In this document: positions 1 to 9,707 of the stretch, piece after piece
How positions within the stretch are numbered: position 1 is the first letter of the stretch
Layout: each line of letters opens with the position of its first letter
From: Caldifarciminota bacterium
GTDB taxonomy: Bacteria > Hydrothermota > Tepidihabitantia > SM23-42
Direction of reading: 5' to 3'
NCBI GenBank assembly: GCA_020353055.1
Contig: CP070686.1
Span: 311,814-375,813 of the forward strand
DNA length: 64,000 bases
Position numbers and translations under genes: made by a program
Notes under the pieces: model-generated
Seen by the model: the letters and a program-made list of their open reading frames with translations, nothing else
What the model was told of the DNA's origin: nothing
The model's database searches: none

Positions 1-34
1 TGTTCCGCAGACAAGAAATCACAAAGATTTTTCC

Positions 35-63
35 TTGACAGATAATGGTAAATCGAATATTAT
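35..63 (+). promoter_or_regulatory. Promoter of the pilT-pilT-recG operon
   Basis: TTGACA at 35-40 and TATTAT at 58-63 are separated by 17 bases, a near-consensus sigma-70 promoter. Transcription would start near 70, leaving a leader of about 120 bases before the first pilT start. The leader contains an inverted repeat (GATTCTG at 131-137, CAGAATC at 149-155) whose role is unknown. Confidence 0.7.
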
Positions 64-190
64 TGTGGAAAATAGTTGCCATGATTGCAAACAAGAATTT
101 TAATAGCACAACAATATACGAAGCCAGAAGGATTCTGTCGTATTCCCGCAGAATCGTGATTACACAGTTAGTATCAGGATTATCGAGCGT

Positions 191-1252
191 ATGACCGCCA
201 GGTTCGACCTCAATAATCTGCTGGAACAGCTGGTGCTGCAAGAAGGCTCTGATCTACATCTCAGGTATGGCGAACCACCGCTCTATCGTATTAGTGGCGA
301 GCTCGTTAAGACAGATCATCCGGATCTTGACGACAAAGATCTCGAAGCGCTAATCCTGGGCATAATGACTCCAGTGCAGCAAGAGATATTCGCCGAACAA
401 CTCGAGTACGACATGGCGTATGAGATACCAGGTGTAGCACGTTTCAGAGTCAACTGCTTCAAGCAGATGAAACACATTGCGGCGGTCATGAGGACAATAC
501 CCATTAAGATACAGACAATCGATGAACTCAACCTACCCAAAGTCTTCAAGAGGATTGCACAGCTCCCACGCGGGTTAGTATTGGTCACCGGTCCGACCGG
601 AAGCGGTAAATCAACGACCCTGGCCGCGATTATCGAGTATATCAACCAGAATTTCCGAAGGCACATCATCACCGTTGAGGATCCCATTGAATTTCAGCAT
701 CGCGACAGAAAGTCAATCATCGAACAACGTGAAGTAGGTATCGACACGAATTCCTACAGTGAAGCTTTGCGCAGGATAATAAGACAGAACCCGGATATTA
801 TTCTCGTCGGTGAAATGCGTGACCTTGAGACCGCTGCCGAGACCATCACAGCAGCAGAAACCGGGCATCTTGTGTTCTCAACACTTCACACAATTGACGC
901 TGTACAAACGGTGGACCGAATCATCGATGTATTCCCGCCGACACATCAGCAACAGATTCGCCTTCAATTATCAATGACACTACAGGCTGTCGTTACCGAG
1001 ACTCTGCTTCGACGGAAGGGCGATGCCGGACGAATACCAGCCTTTGAGATCATGGTGTGCACACCTGCGATCAGAAGCGCCATCAGAGAATCCAAGACGC
1101 ATCAAATATTCACTACAATTCAAACAGGAGCGCGCATGGGAATGATTACCATGGACCAATACCTGAAGAATCTCTACCGTGATGGACTAATCGACCGCGA
1201 AGAAGCCCTGGCGCATTCTACGCGACCCGAAGAGTTAAAGCTGGGAGTTTGA
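191..1252 (+). CDS. pilT: PilT-type type IV pilus retraction ATPase (first of two tandem copies)
   Basis: This is a 353-residue GspE/PilT-superfamily ATPase, the size of typical PilT. Family members are cytoplasmic hexamers that power retraction of type IV pili. Walker A GPTGSGKST lies near residues 134-142. The Walker B/His-box region DIILVGEMRDLET with STLHT follows, and the C-terminal TPAIRSAIRE resembles the AIRNLIRE retraction motif. The next gene, a paralogue, overlaps its stop codon, so the two are translationally coupled. No pilin, PilB or PilC gene is in this window, so the pilus itself must be encoded elsewhere. Whether this copy acts as PilT or PilU cannot be decided from sequence alone. 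Confidence 0.9.
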   Translation: MTARFDLNNLLEQLVLQEGSDLHLRYGEPPLYRISGELVKTDHPDLDDKDLEALILGIMTPVQQEIFAEQLEYDMAYEIPGVARFRVNCFKQMKHIAAVMRTIPIKIQTIDELNLPKVFKRIAQLPRGLVLVTGPTGSGKSTTLAAIIEYINQNFRRHIITVEDPIEFQHRDRKSIIEQREVGIDTNSYSEALRRIIRQNPDIILVGEMRDLETAAETITAAETGHLVFSTLHTIDAVQTVDRIIDVFPPTHQQQIRLQLSMTLQAVVTETLLRRKGDAGRIPAFEIMVCTPAIRSAIRESKTHQIFTTIQTGARMGMITMDQYLKNLYRDGLIDREEALAHSTRPEELKLGV

Positions 1253-2325
1253 AAATGCCGCCAGTACATGAATTGATGAATGTCCAAATTCAAAAGGACG
1301 CCTCGGACCTGATCTTAAAAGTTGGTACGCCGCCCATCATAAGAGCCAACGGTGATCTCATTAATCTTGACTATCCGCCTAATACTGCTTCGGAAATCGA
1401 GCAGAGTATATCTGAAATCCTCACCGAAACGCAGCTAATGGAATTTCGAAATAATAAGGAAATAGATATCTCATACGAACAACCGGGTGGTGCGCGCTTT
1501 AGGATCAACGTTTTTCGCCAACAGGGCGCGGCTGGCATGGTTCTGCGGGCAATACCATCTCGTATACCAAAATTGGAGGAATTAGATTTTCCGTCAGTCC
1601 TGAACAAGATTGTGCTGCGGCCACGAGGTCTGATAATAGTCACCGGTCCTTCTGGATGCGGCAAGTCGACTACCCAATCAGCTCTCATTAACCACCGAAA
1701 TGAAAACGACCGGTGTCATATTGTAACCGTGGAAGACCCAATCGAATTCATTCACACAAACAAGAAAGCGCTGGTCACCCAGAGAGAGGTCGGCCGCGAT
1801 ACACACTCTTTCGCCAACGCCCTAAAGTTTGTATTACGACAGGATCCGGATGTGATTCTGGTTGGCGAAATGAGAGACCTCGAAACTATTGCCCTCGCCA
1901 TTACGGCCGCGGAAACCGGGCACATTGTCGTAACAACACTACATACATCAGATTCCGTATCGACAATCGACCGTATGATAGATGTTTTTCCCCCTCACCA
2001 GCAATCACAAATACGAATGCAGTTATCTCTGAATCTATTATGTGTAATATCACAAAACCTGCTAAAACGCTCAAACAACGATGGTCGGGTTGCGGCCTAT
2101 GAAATACTAATTGCCACACCCTCAGTGAGAAATTTGATACGCGAAGCCAAAACGCACCAAATCGCATCAGCGCTGCAGATTTCCCAGCAACAAGGCATGA
2201 TTTCCTTTGACGCCTGTTTGGCAAATCTGGTTAAAAGAAGAATTGTAACAAAAGAGGAGGCATTGCTTAAGGCTTTAAAACCCGACACCTTCATCAAAGA
2301 AGTAGAATTGCTTTCCAAAACATAG
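1249..2325 (+). CDS. PilT-type ATPase (second tandem copy)
   Basis: A 358-residue paralogue of the preceding gene. Walker A is GPSGCGKST near residues 133-141, Walker B lies in DVILVGEMRDLET, and TPSVRNLIRE near residue 285 is a near-perfect retraction motif. The TTG at 1249 overlaps the upstream TGA; an in-frame ATG at 1255 is the alternative start. The recG GTG shares one base with this gene's stop codon. Having two retraction ATPases in tandem parallels PilT/PilU pairs, in which PilU assists PilT under load. Assigning it as PilU would be inference. Confidence 0.88.
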   Translation: MKMPPVHELMNVQIQKDASDLILKVGTPPIIRANGDLINLDYPPNTASEIEQSISEILTETQLMEFRNNKEIDISYEQPGGARFRINVFRQQGAAGMVLRAIPSRIPKLEELDFPSVLNKIVLRPRGLIIVTGPSGCGKSTTQSALINHRNENDRCHIVTVEDPIEFIHTNKKALVTQREVGRDTHSFANALKFVLRQDPDVILVGEMRDLETIALAITAAETGHIVVTTLHTSDSVSTIDRMIDVFPPHQQSQIRMQLSLNLLCVISQNLLKRSNNDGRVAAYEILIATPSVRNLIREAKTHQIASALQISQQQGMISFDACLANLVKRRIVTKEEALLKALKPDTFIKEVELLSKT

Positions 2326-4403
2326 TGACTAAAAAAACATACCTCCATCTAGACAGTCCGGTACAATACATAAAAGGTGTGGGACCCAAGCGCGCAACTT
2401 ACTTCGGTAAGATTGGAGTCGAAACTGTACATGATCTAATGCGCCTGGTACCTCGAAGATACGTTGACTATTCCACCGTTATGAAGATACGTGACGTTAG
2501 AATAAACGACGAAGCAACCGTTATCGGTAGGATTGAAATCATCGAGGCACGCCGGACGAGAAAACGTGTGCACTTAGTAACCTCCCTGCTTCGTGACACG
2601 ACCGGATCTATCGTCTTGAAATGGTTCAATCGTCCTGACCTGAGGAAAAAATTCAAAGTAGGTGATTCGCTACTGGTATCAGGCAAGGTCACTTTCTACC
2701 GCAGCCAGCAACTCATCAATCCTCTCTATGAAATCATCGGCGAGGAAGAAACAGAACAGAAGAAGCAAGGCGAGGTTATCCCAATCTATCCCTTAACCGA
2801 AGGCTTGAGTATATGGGATGTCCGAAGGGCAGCGAGAATCGCGCTGGACGCATGTCTCAATGAAATCAGAGAAACCCTACCACAATCTCTTATCGACAAG
2901 CATGGATTATTGCAGCTGCGCCAGGCAACGAGACATCTGCACTTTCCGGATGACCTGAAAGCAGCACAAGCTGCACGCCGGAGGCTCGTATACGATGAAT
3001 TCTTCTTCTTCGAATTGACCCTTGCTCGACGGAAGGCGAAGTTGCAGGAACGAACCGGTATTGCGTTTCAAGAAACAGGAACCCTGACCAGGCAATTCAT
3101 CCAGAAACTTCCTTTTACCATGACCCAAGGTCAGGCTACAGCCATGCGAGAAATCGCCGCCGATATGCAGCGCGAAAGACCCATGAATCGACTGCTACAA
3201 GGTGATGTAGGATCAGGAAAAACGGTAGTCTCCCTCTATGCAATACTCATCGCCATCGAAAACGACTACCAGGCAGTCCTCATGGCACCGACCGAGATAC
3301 TTGCAGAGCAACACTACCTAGTTCTTCAGGAATTGCTCTCGGGCATAGGTATCAAGCCATATCTCTTAACCGGAAGCATCAAGGGAAAAGACCGGGGTCT
3401 CATCGCTGATGATATCTCCAAAGGGAAGGCGAAATTAGTGCTCGGAACACACGCCCTCATCGAAGAGGATCTAACATTCGACAAACTGGGTTTGGTGGTC
3501 GTTGATGAACAACACAGGTTCGGGGTCATGCAGCGCGCCGCACTAGTCGGCAAAGGTGCTAACCCCGATTTTCTTGTCCTCTCTGCCACCCCTATTCCAA
3601 GAACTCTTGCTCTGACTTTATACGGTGACCTTGATATCTCAATTATAAAAGAAAAACCACCTAAGAGAGGCGAGGTAATCACCAAGATCGTGAACGACAA
3701 AGAGAAGCCGTCAACCTTTGCCTTTATCAGAAATATCCTATCACAAGGGCACCAGGCCTTCGTTATCTGTCCGATAATTGAAAAATCAGAAACGACCGAT
3801 TTGAGGTCGGTACAGGAGGTAACTGAAGAAATAACCGAGGCATTCCCTGACTTCTCGGTCGGTATAATCCACGGCCGCCTCAGTACTGCAGATAGAATGC
3901 AAATAATGAATGACTACAGACTTGGCAAGATTGCGGTCCTCGTTGCAACAACCGTTGTTGAAGTTGGCGTGGATATCCCGAACGCAACCATCATGATAAT
4001 CGAACACCCGGAACGTTTTGGCCTTGCTCAGTTACACCAACTCAGAGGGCGCATCGGCAGAGGCGCACAGCGATCCTACTGTTTCCTTGTATTGAGTCGC
4101 TACCTGCAGTCGGACACCTACGAGCGCATCGAATTCTTCTCAAAAAATAGCGACGGCTTCGCCCTCGCTCAAATGGACATAAAACTACGAGGGCCCGGAC
4201 AAGTCCTGGGCAAACGGCAGCACGGTTTACCGGATATCAACATCGGCGACCTTGAATTCGACCGAGACCTTCTATATAGCGCACGAGATGATGCCTTCGG
4301 GCTGGTAAAAGAAGACCCTGACTTGAGCCTTCCGGAAAACCACGCCGCCAGGGTAGAGCTGGAGCATTTGGCACACCGAGCCGAGCTTCTACGCATCGGC
4401 TAG
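2325..4403 (+). CDS. recG: ATP-dependent DNA helicase RecG
   Basis: RecG is a superfamily 2 helicase that reverses stalled replication forks and processes branched DNA. The 692-residue length matches the family. An N-terminal wedge/OB region is followed by helicase motifs: GDVGSGKT (motif I, near residue 293), MAPTEILAEQH (Ia), VVDEQHRFG (II), LSATPIPRT (III), and the C-terminal motifs TTVVEVGVDIPNA and QLRGRIGRG. The GTG start at 2325 shares its G with the preceding TAG. It appears to be the last or next-to-last gene of the operon that begins with pilT; the DUF4837 gene follows after 11 bases with its own strong Shine-Dalgarno site. Confidence 0.96.
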   Translation: MTKKTYLHLDSPVQYIKGVGPKRATYFGKIGVETVHDLMRLVPRRYVDYSTVMKIRDVRINDEATVIGRIEIIEARRTRKRVHLVTSLLRDTTGSIVLKWFNRPDLRKKFKVGDSLLVSGKVTFYRSQQLINPLYEIIGEEETEQKKQGEVIPIYPLTEGLSIWDVRRAARIALDACLNEIRETLPQSLIDKHGLLQLRQATRHLHFPDDLKAAQAARRRLVYDEFFFFELTLARRKAKLQERTGIAFQETGTLTRQFIQKLPFTMTQGQATAMREIAADMQRERPMNRLLQGDVGSGKTVVSLYAILIAIENDYQAVLMAPTEILAEQHYLVLQELLSGIGIKPYLLTGSIKGKDRGLIADDISKGKAKLVLGTHALIEEDLTFDKLGLVVVDEQHRFGVMQRAALVGKGANPDFLVLSATPIPRTLALTLYGDLDISIIKEKPPKRGEVITKIVNDKEKPSTFAFIRNILSQGHQAFVICPIIEKSETTDLRSVQEVTEEITEAFPDFSVGIIHGRLSTADRMQIMNDYRLGKIAVLVATTVVEVGVDIPNATIMIIEHPERFGLAQLHQLRGRIGRGAQRSYCFLVLSRYLQSDTYERIEFFSKNSDGFALAQMDIKLRGPGQVLGKRQHGLPDINIGDLEFDRDLLYSARDDAFGLVKEDPDLSLPENHAARVELEHLAHRAELLRIG

Positions 4404-4414
4404 AGGAGGTAAGT

Positions 4415-5377
4415 ATGAAAAATAGGTACTTTTTTGTTATTATGATTCTCACGGTCCTTATGTGCGTAAGACTGCAGAGGAGCCTCGGCAAGAGCAATGA
4501 GGTAATCGTCGCGTCCTCAAGCATTCAAAAAAACTTGGTCACCGAAAGCGTTCAGCAATACAATTACGTCCCCCAGGAAGAGGGAGTATTTAGTTTTATT
4601 TTTATCAATGATACGCTTCTTGATGCTTATAAATTTCACCATGCTATTTTGATATACGGTACGCTTTCCGATGATTATATACAAATATTGCTGGATGAAG
4701 AAGCACGACTCCAGACCGAAATCGACACGTTCATACTTTTCAAGAAACCAGACATTTGGGCAAACGGTCAATTGGCGGTAATTCTCGCGGTCCGAGAACC
4801 AGAGTACATTGAGCAGGCTTTTGCAAAATATGGACAATTGATCGCCCAGATACTGGAGGATAATTACTACCAGAGGGTCAAGCAAAATCATTATGTCGGC
4901 GGCGTGAGCAGCAAGATGAAGAACATGCTTCAGAAATATGGCATTTCGTTTGATATTAGCGACTCATGGCTCATCGACTCTACCCATCAGGATGAAGATT
5001 TCATCTTTGTCCACACGCATTTCCCCGACCGGAGCCTATTTTTCTATAAAGAACCAAAGCCCCAGATTATCGATGATTCATTTGCGCTGGCGAAACGTGA
5101 TTCACTCGCGAAGAAATACTATAACGGCGACTACGTATTGAAAGAGCTTACCCTGGCCGAGCCCATAGAGTTTGCGGGCCTCAAAGGCATACGCTTAAGG
5201 GGAGTCTGGCAGAATGACTCACTGATCGCTGGCGGCCCTTTTCTATCATATTTTCTCGCTGACCAGGACACCCTCTATGTAATCGATGGCATCGTTTTCA
5301 ATCCTGGCGAACGCAAAACAGATTATCTTACCAAGATGGAGGTGATAATGAACTCCTTCAATCTAATTCGTTCTTGA
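4415..5377 (+). CDS. DUF4837 family exported protein
   Basis: A 320-residue protein with a hydrophobic N-terminal signal segment (residues 5-17). A Cys at 17 could be lipidated, but the lipobox is poor. The C-terminal part, with a RLRGVWQNDSLIAGGPFLSY motif and the GxxxxPGERKTDYL pattern after it, resembles DUF4837, a family of envelope lipoproteins of unknown function known mainly from Bacteroidetes. GAGGAGG directly before the start supports ATG 4415. It lies 11 bases after recG and is probably co-transcribed. I infer an envelope location; no function can be given. Confidence 0.7.
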   Translation: MKNRYFFVIMILTVLMCVRLQRSLGKSNEVIVASSSIQKNLVTESVQQYNYVPQEEGVFSFIFINDTLLDAYKFHHAILIYGTLSDDYIQILLDEEARLQTEIDTFILFKKPDIWANGQLAVILAVREPEYIEQAFAKYGQLIAQILEDNYYQRVKQNHYVGGVSSKMKNMLQKYGISFDISDSWLIDSTHQDEDFIFVHTHFPDRSLFFYKEPKPQIIDDSFALAKRDSLAKKYYNGDYVLKELTLAEPIEFAGLKGIRLRGVWQNDSLIAGGPFLSYFLADQDTLYVIDGIVFNPGERKTDYLTKMEVIMNSFNLIRS

Positions 5378-5401
5378 CAAATTATCTATTATGTATAAGA
5401 T
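5374..5401 (+). promoter_or_regulatory. Putative promoter of the TPR-accB-pilT-accC operon
   Basis: TTGACA at 5374-5379 and a weaker TAAGAT at 5396-5401, 16 bases apart. It overlaps the stop codon of the DUF4837 gene and lies just ahead of the TPR gene. The -35 box is perfect but the -10 matches only four of six positions. Confidence 0.5.
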
Positions 5402-5421
5402 AAGTTATACTGAGGCATGAG

Positions 5422-6702
5422 ATGAATGAACTCGACTTTTCTGAAATAGCAAAGCTAAACGAAAAATATAATAAGGATCCGCGATCGAGGATTTTCGTGC
5501 AGTTGGCGGATTCTTATCGCAAGAGCAACATGATTGACGAAGCCCTGGATGTTTTGAACAAAGGGCTCGAATATCATCCGCAATATCCAGTCGCTTATCT
5601 AGTACAGGGCAAGTGCTATTTTGACAAACGCGCCTACATCCAGGCCAGAGATGCTTTTGAGAAAACTATCGGATACGACCCGCAGAATATAGTTGCCCTG
5701 CGTATGCTCGCGAAAACATGCGAAATACTGAAAGACGAAAAAGGTCAAATAAGCGCGTATAAGAATATCATCAGCATCGACCCCCTCGACACGCATGCGA
5801 AAGAAAAACTCTCAATGCTTGAGGCGCTTCAGCGCAAGGAGCCCCTTTACACGGTTGCCATGGCTGAGGAGTATGAAAAACAAGGCAAACTCGAAGAATC
5901 CCTGAAGATATATGAAAATCTCCTGTATACTGATCCGAGTGACCTGATACTCAAGCAAAAGGTGGCCGAAGTCAAGAAGAAAATCCGCGAGGAAAAATTG
6001 AAAATGGAAGGGGAAAAGATCGAGGAAATGCAGGTTGAACCGGTCTTCAAACCGACAGAATTGGCTGAAAGCGCTCCAGTTGAGGAAAAAACAACGCCTT
6101 CGCCGGACAAAAAGGAACAAGCAGCCGCAACGGCCAGCGAAGAGGGAATTCAGAGTCTCGAGGATTTTTTGGTCGAGGAGTTAGAGCAGGCGGCTGAGAA
6201 AGTTGCAGCAGAGAGTATTGATGAAGCACCCAGTGAAGAACCATCGCCGGCGGTCCAGGAACCACCAAAGCCAGAACCAATTGTACTGACCGATGAGTCA
6301 GAAGGCAAAATCGAAGAACCAATAAAGGAAGTACCCGTAACGCCCGCACCCGAGCAAAAACAGGACGAAACCGACGAGGCGGTTGAACTGTCTTTTGGCA
6401 AAATAACTCTTGATAAAGAAGCAACACCGGAAATACAAAACGCCCGAGTCGAACAGGAAAAACAACCTCCGACGGTGAGTGAAGAAGCGCCAACGCCCGT
6501 AGAGATTTCAGAACCAAAGGCCGAGGCGCCCAAGCCCGAGATAATTGCACAACCTCCTCCCGAGACCAAAGATGAAACGCTGCCTCAGGAAGCTGAACCG
6601 CCGGAGAAAACAACCGCCCCCGAGGAAAAAATCGAAGAGAAGAAACCGAAGGAAGAGGATTTCAAATCATTTCAAGATTGGCTCTCAGGACTGCTGAAAT
6701 GA
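5422..6702 (+). CDS. TPR protein with long acidic, proline-rich tail
   Basis: This 426-residue protein has about five tetratricopeptide repeats in residues 10-200 (motifs such as ALDVLNKGLEYHPQYPVAYL). A roughly 200-residue low-complexity segment rich in Glu, Pro, Ala and Lys follows, and the protein ends in a short conserved-looking tail, FKSFQDWLSGLLK. TPRs mediate protein-protein contacts; the tail is probably disordered with a terminal docking motif. No signal peptide is visible, so a cytoplasmic scaffold is likely. Its stop overlaps the accB start (ATGA), placing it as first gene of an operon with accB, a pilT paralogue and accC. The partner is unknown. Confidence 0.75.
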   Translation: MNELDFSEIAKLNEKYNKDPRSRIFVQLADSYRKSNMIDEALDVLNKGLEYHPQYPVAYLVQGKCYFDKRAYIQARDAFEKTIGYDPQNIVALRMLAKTCEILKDEKGQISAYKNIISIDPLDTHAKEKLSMLEALQRKEPLYTVAMAEEYEKQGKLEESLKIYENLLYTDPSDLILKQKVAEVKKKIREEKLKMEGEKIEEMQVEPVFKPTELAESAPVEEKTTPSPDKKEQAAATASEEGIQSLEDFLVEELEQAAEKVAAESIDEAPSEEPSPAVQEPPKPEPIVLTDESEGKIEEPIKEVPVTPAPEQKQDETDEAVELSFGKITLDKEATPEIQNARVEQEKQPPTVSEEAPTPVEISEPKAEAPKPEIIAQPPPETKDETLPQEAEPPEKTTAPEEKIEEKKPKEEDFKSFQDWLSGLLK

Positions 6703-7139
6703 AAATAAGGGATATCGAAAAACTAGTGAAAATTCTCGAAAACAGCATCATTTCCGAGATCGAGATCAGTGATTTTTGGGGGAGAAAAACCAAAATAAAG
6801 AAGGTAGGAGAAGATACTGCTTCAGCGAAATCCACAGAAACAGCCATCAAGGATAAGAAAATGGAAGCACAGGAAAAATCGGACGCTGACAGAAAAAATC
6901 TCGCGTCCATAAAATCGCCAATCGTTGGAACCTTCTATCGTTCCCCATCACCCGACGCACCGCCTTACGCAGAAATAGGTGATATCATTAAACCAGGGCA
7001 GATTGTGTGTATCGTTGAGGCAATGAAATTAATGAACGAAATAGAATCTGATGTGGCTGGCAAGGTCGTGCAGATATTGGTGAAGAATGAGGATCCGGTT
7101 GAATATAATCAGGAACTCATGCTAATCGAGCCGTTGTAG
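6699..7139 (+). CDS. accB: Biotin carboxyl carrier protein of acetyl-CoA carboxylase
   Basis: AccB carries the biotin that AccC carboxylates in the first step of fatty acid synthesis. The biotinyl domain occupies about residues 70-146 and contains the canonical EAMKLMNEI motif, with the biotinylated Lys near residue 110. The N-terminal MKIRDIEKLVKILE helix is typical of AccB. The start is set at ATG 6699, which overlaps the TPR stop as ATGA; a longer reading from TTG 6678 is unlikely. The resulting 146 residues match the family. The accC partner lies downstream but is separated by a pilT paralogue. Confidence 0.95.
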   Translation: MKIRDIEKLVKILENSIISEIEISDFWGRKTKIKKVGEDTASAKSTETAIKDKKMEAQEKSDADRKNLASIKSPIVGTFYRSPSPDAPPYAEIGDIIKPGQIVCIVEAMKLMNEIESDVAGKVVQILVKNEDPVEYNQELMLIEPL

Positions 7140-7158
7140 TATACCGAGGGAGAATAAT

Positions 7159-8277
7159 ATGGAACTAAAAACGCTGCTTGAAAAAATGATAAAAGTGAAT
7201 GCTTCTGATATTCATTTGAAGGCCGGTTCGCCTCCCGTTTTCAGAGTCGATGGTAAACTAGCCGAGGAAAAGGGTGAATCCCTAACCCCTGAAAGTTTGA
7301 AGGCGATGGCATATCAGATCATGACGCCCACACAGCAGCAGATGTTTGAGCGCATGAAGGAGATGGATTTCGCGATCGGCGTCCGCGGCGTCGGTCGTTT
7401 CAGGGTAAATGTCTTTTTGCAGAGAGGTAGTATTGCTATAGCGATGCGCGCTATTCCGATGTCGGTCAGGAGAATTGAAGAATTGAACCTGCCGTCGGTA
7501 CTGAAAGACCTTTCACTTAAACCACGTGGCATGATACTCTGCACGGGCACGACCGGAAGCGGTAAATCTACAACTCTCGCTGCGATGATCGAACATGTCA
7601 ACGAGAATATCGCCAGGCACATAATTACAATTGAAGACCCTATTGAGTACCTGTTCCGGGATAACCTCTCAATTGTCTGTCAGCGTGAAGTGTTAATGGA
7701 CACCGTTTCTTTTTCAGTGGCCCTCAAACACATTATGCGACAGGACCCTGATGTGATTCTCATCGGTGAGATACGAGATCGAGAAACAATGGACGTGGCT
7801 TTGAAAGCTGCAGATACGGGGCATCTCGTACTTTCCACACTGCACACGCTCAACGCCACAGAAACGATCAACCGTATTATTTCCTTCTATCCGCCACACC
7901 AGCATCAGCATGTGCGGGTCCTCCTTGCGGCAACACTCATCGGCGTTATTTCGCTCAGGCTACTGCCTCGCGCTGACGGCAAGGGCCGTATTCCGGCTGT
8001 CGAAGTACTCGTTGCTACACCCACGGTAAAAGACTACCTTATGGATCCAGTAAAGACGCTGCTCATTCAATCTGTAATCGAAGATGGCTTCGGTCAGTAC
8101 GGTATGCAGACTTTTGATCAGGCCATATTCAAGTTGTACAAGGACGGTTTGATCTCTTACGATGATGCCATACAGGCCGTGACGAATCCTGATGAATTCA
8201 AGCTCAGACTCGTCGGTATCGAACAGACTGCAGAACGAGGCTGGGGACAGTTCGAAAAGAAAGACAAGAGTAAGTAA
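7159..8277 (+). CDS. PilT/PilU-type ATPase located between accB and accC
   Basis: A 372-residue twitching ATPase, the third in this window. Walker A GTTGSGKST is near residues 130-138, and DVILIGEIRDRET plus LSTLHT form the Walker B/His-box region. The retraction motif is diverged (TPTVKDYLMD instead of AIRNLIRE). The C-terminal region TFDQAIFKLYKDGLISYDDA resembles PilU-like and PilT2 proteins. A Shine-Dalgarno sequence (GAGGGAGAAT) lies just before ATG 7159. Its place inside the acc operon is odd and suggests co-expression with lipid synthesis, either by chance or to match membrane demand; that is inference. Confidence 0.88.
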   Translation: MELKTLLEKMIKVNASDIHLKAGSPPVFRVDGKLAEEKGESLTPESLKAMAYQIMTPTQQQMFERMKEMDFAIGVRGVGRFRVNVFLQRGSIAIAMRAIPMSVRRIEELNLPSVLKDLSLKPRGMILCTGTTGSGKSTTLAAMIEHVNENIARHIITIEDPIEYLFRDNLSIVCQREVLMDTVSFSVALKHIMRQDPDVILIGEIRDRETMDVALKAADTGHLVLSTLHTLNATETINRIISFYPPHQHQHVRVLLAATLIGVISLRLLPRADGKGRIPAVEVLVATPTVKDYLMDPVKTLLIQSVIEDGFGQYGMQTFDQAIFKLYKDGLISYDDAIQAVTNPDEFKLRLVGIEQTAERGWGQFEKKDKSK

Positions 8278-8311
8278 GCTCACTCTTCATCAATTTCCTG
8301 GGTAAAATTTT

Positions 8312-9649
8312 ATGAAATTCGAAAAGATACTCGTTGCCAATCGTGGAGAAATAGCTTTACGCATAATACGTGCGGCACACGAACTCAATCTGAGAACGGT
8401 TGCTGTCTATTCAGAAATAGACAGTGAATCGCTGCACGCCCGCCTTGCCGACGAGGCAGTCTGCATCGGACCACCGCCAAGCAGAGAAAGCTACTTGAAC
8501 ATCACCAGGATAATCAGTGCTGCTGAGATAACGGGAGCCAAAGCAATACACCCTGGCTACGGCTTTCTTGCTGAAAATCCTGAGTTTGCAGAAATATGCG
8601 AATCATGCGGCATAACTTTCATCGGCCCGAAACCTGACCACATCAGGGCAATGGGTGACAAAATAAAGGCCAAGGTAACAATGGAAAAAGCCGGTCTTTC
8701 AGGAATCCCCGGCAGCCGCGGCAGTATTGAAAATGTAAAGGATGCGCGCAAACTATGCAGGAGTATTGGCTATCCGGTAATATTGAAGGCAGCCGCAGGA
8801 GGTGGCGGCAAAGGTATGCGTATCGCCCGCGATGATGAAGAACTCGACGCTGGTTTTCGCATCGCTCAAGCTGAAGCCAAAGCGGCATTTGGCGATAACC
8901 GAGTATATCTGGAAAAATTCATACAAAAACCCAGACACATTGAGGTGCAGATTCTCGGTGATAATTATGAAAAGGTCGTCGCTCTGGGTGAGCGCGAGTG
9001 CTCGATTCAGCGACGCCACCAGAAACTGATCGAGGAATCACCCTCGCCGATTGTTGACGCAGAATTGAGAAAGAAACTACAGGTCTCAGCCGTGAAGGCA
9101 ACACAGAGTATCGGGTACCGATCGGCGGGCACAATCGAATTCCTGATGGACCAGCAAAAGAACTACTACTTTATGGAAATGAATACGAGGATCCAGGTCG
9201 AGCACCCGGTCACTGAAATGGTGACCGGCGTTGATATTGTAAAAGAACAGATCAAGATAGCCCGCGGGGAAGAGATCGCATTCAACCAGCAAGACATAGA
9301 ATTACGCGGCCATGCGATAGAATGTCGTATCAACGCTGAAGATCCTGATCGTAATTTTGTACCAGTGCCCGGCAAGATAGGTTTTTTTCATATGCCCCAA
9401 GGCATCGGGGTCCGGTTTGATACCCATATTTATGCCGGCCACACTATTCCAAGCCATTATGATTCTCTTATCGGTAAGCTCATTTGTCATGGTAGTTCAA
9501 GAGATGAAGCGATTGCCAGGATGAAACGAGCTCTTGAAGAAATTGTGATCGAAGGTATCAAGACGACAATACCTTTTCACCACAAGATAATGAATCACCC
9601 GAAATATCTATCCGGTGATATCTCAACGAACTTTATTGAAGAAATGTAA
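8312..9649 (+). CDS. accC: Biotin carboxylase subunit of acetyl-CoA carboxylase
   Basis: AccC uses ATP and bicarbonate to carboxylate the biotin of AccB. The 445-residue protein has the biotin carboxylase N-domain ([18 protein letters not shown]), the ATP-grasp glycine loop ([13 protein letters not shown]), the [13 protein letters not shown] segment, the catalytic [13 protein letters not shown] motif and the C-domain ([13 protein letters not shown]). No clear Shine-Dalgarno sequence precedes ATG 8312, although the start fits the family alignment exactly. The carboxyltransferase genes accA and accD are not in the window. It is the last gene of the + operon and converges with pcm. Confidence 0.97.
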   Translation: MKFEKILVANRGEIALRIIRAAHELNLRTVAVYSEIDSESLHARLADEAVCIGPPPSRESYLNITRIISAAEITGAKAIHPGYGFLAENPEFAEICESCGITFIGPKPDHIRAMGDKIKAKVTMEKAGLSGIPGSRGSIENVKDARKLCRSIGYPVILKAAAGGGGKGMRIARDDEELDAGFRIAQAEAKAAFGDNRVYLEKFIQKPRHIEVQILGDNYEKVVALGERECSIQRRHQKLIEESPSPIVDAELRKKLQVSAVKATQSIGYRSAGTIEFLMDQQKNYYFMEMNTRIQVEHPVTEMVTGVDIVKEQIKIARGEEIAFNQQDIELRGHAIECRINAEDPDRNFVPVPGKIGFFHMPQGIGVRFDTHIYAGHTIPSHYDSLIGKLICHGSSRDEAIARMKRALEEIVIEGIKTTIPFHHKIMNHPKYLSGDISTNFIEEM

Positions 9650-9707
9650 GAATAGGAGTAACGTCCCTACTTTGTGTAGTGATCTGTTGTCTCGATACGT
9701 AATCCGA

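Noticed and set aside
6047..6613. 188-residue minus-strand frame antisense to the TPR protein tail
   Set aside because: It mirrors the low-complexity Glu/Pro/Lys segment on the other strand; its Leu/Arg-rich protein resembles nothing and has no ribosome-binding site.
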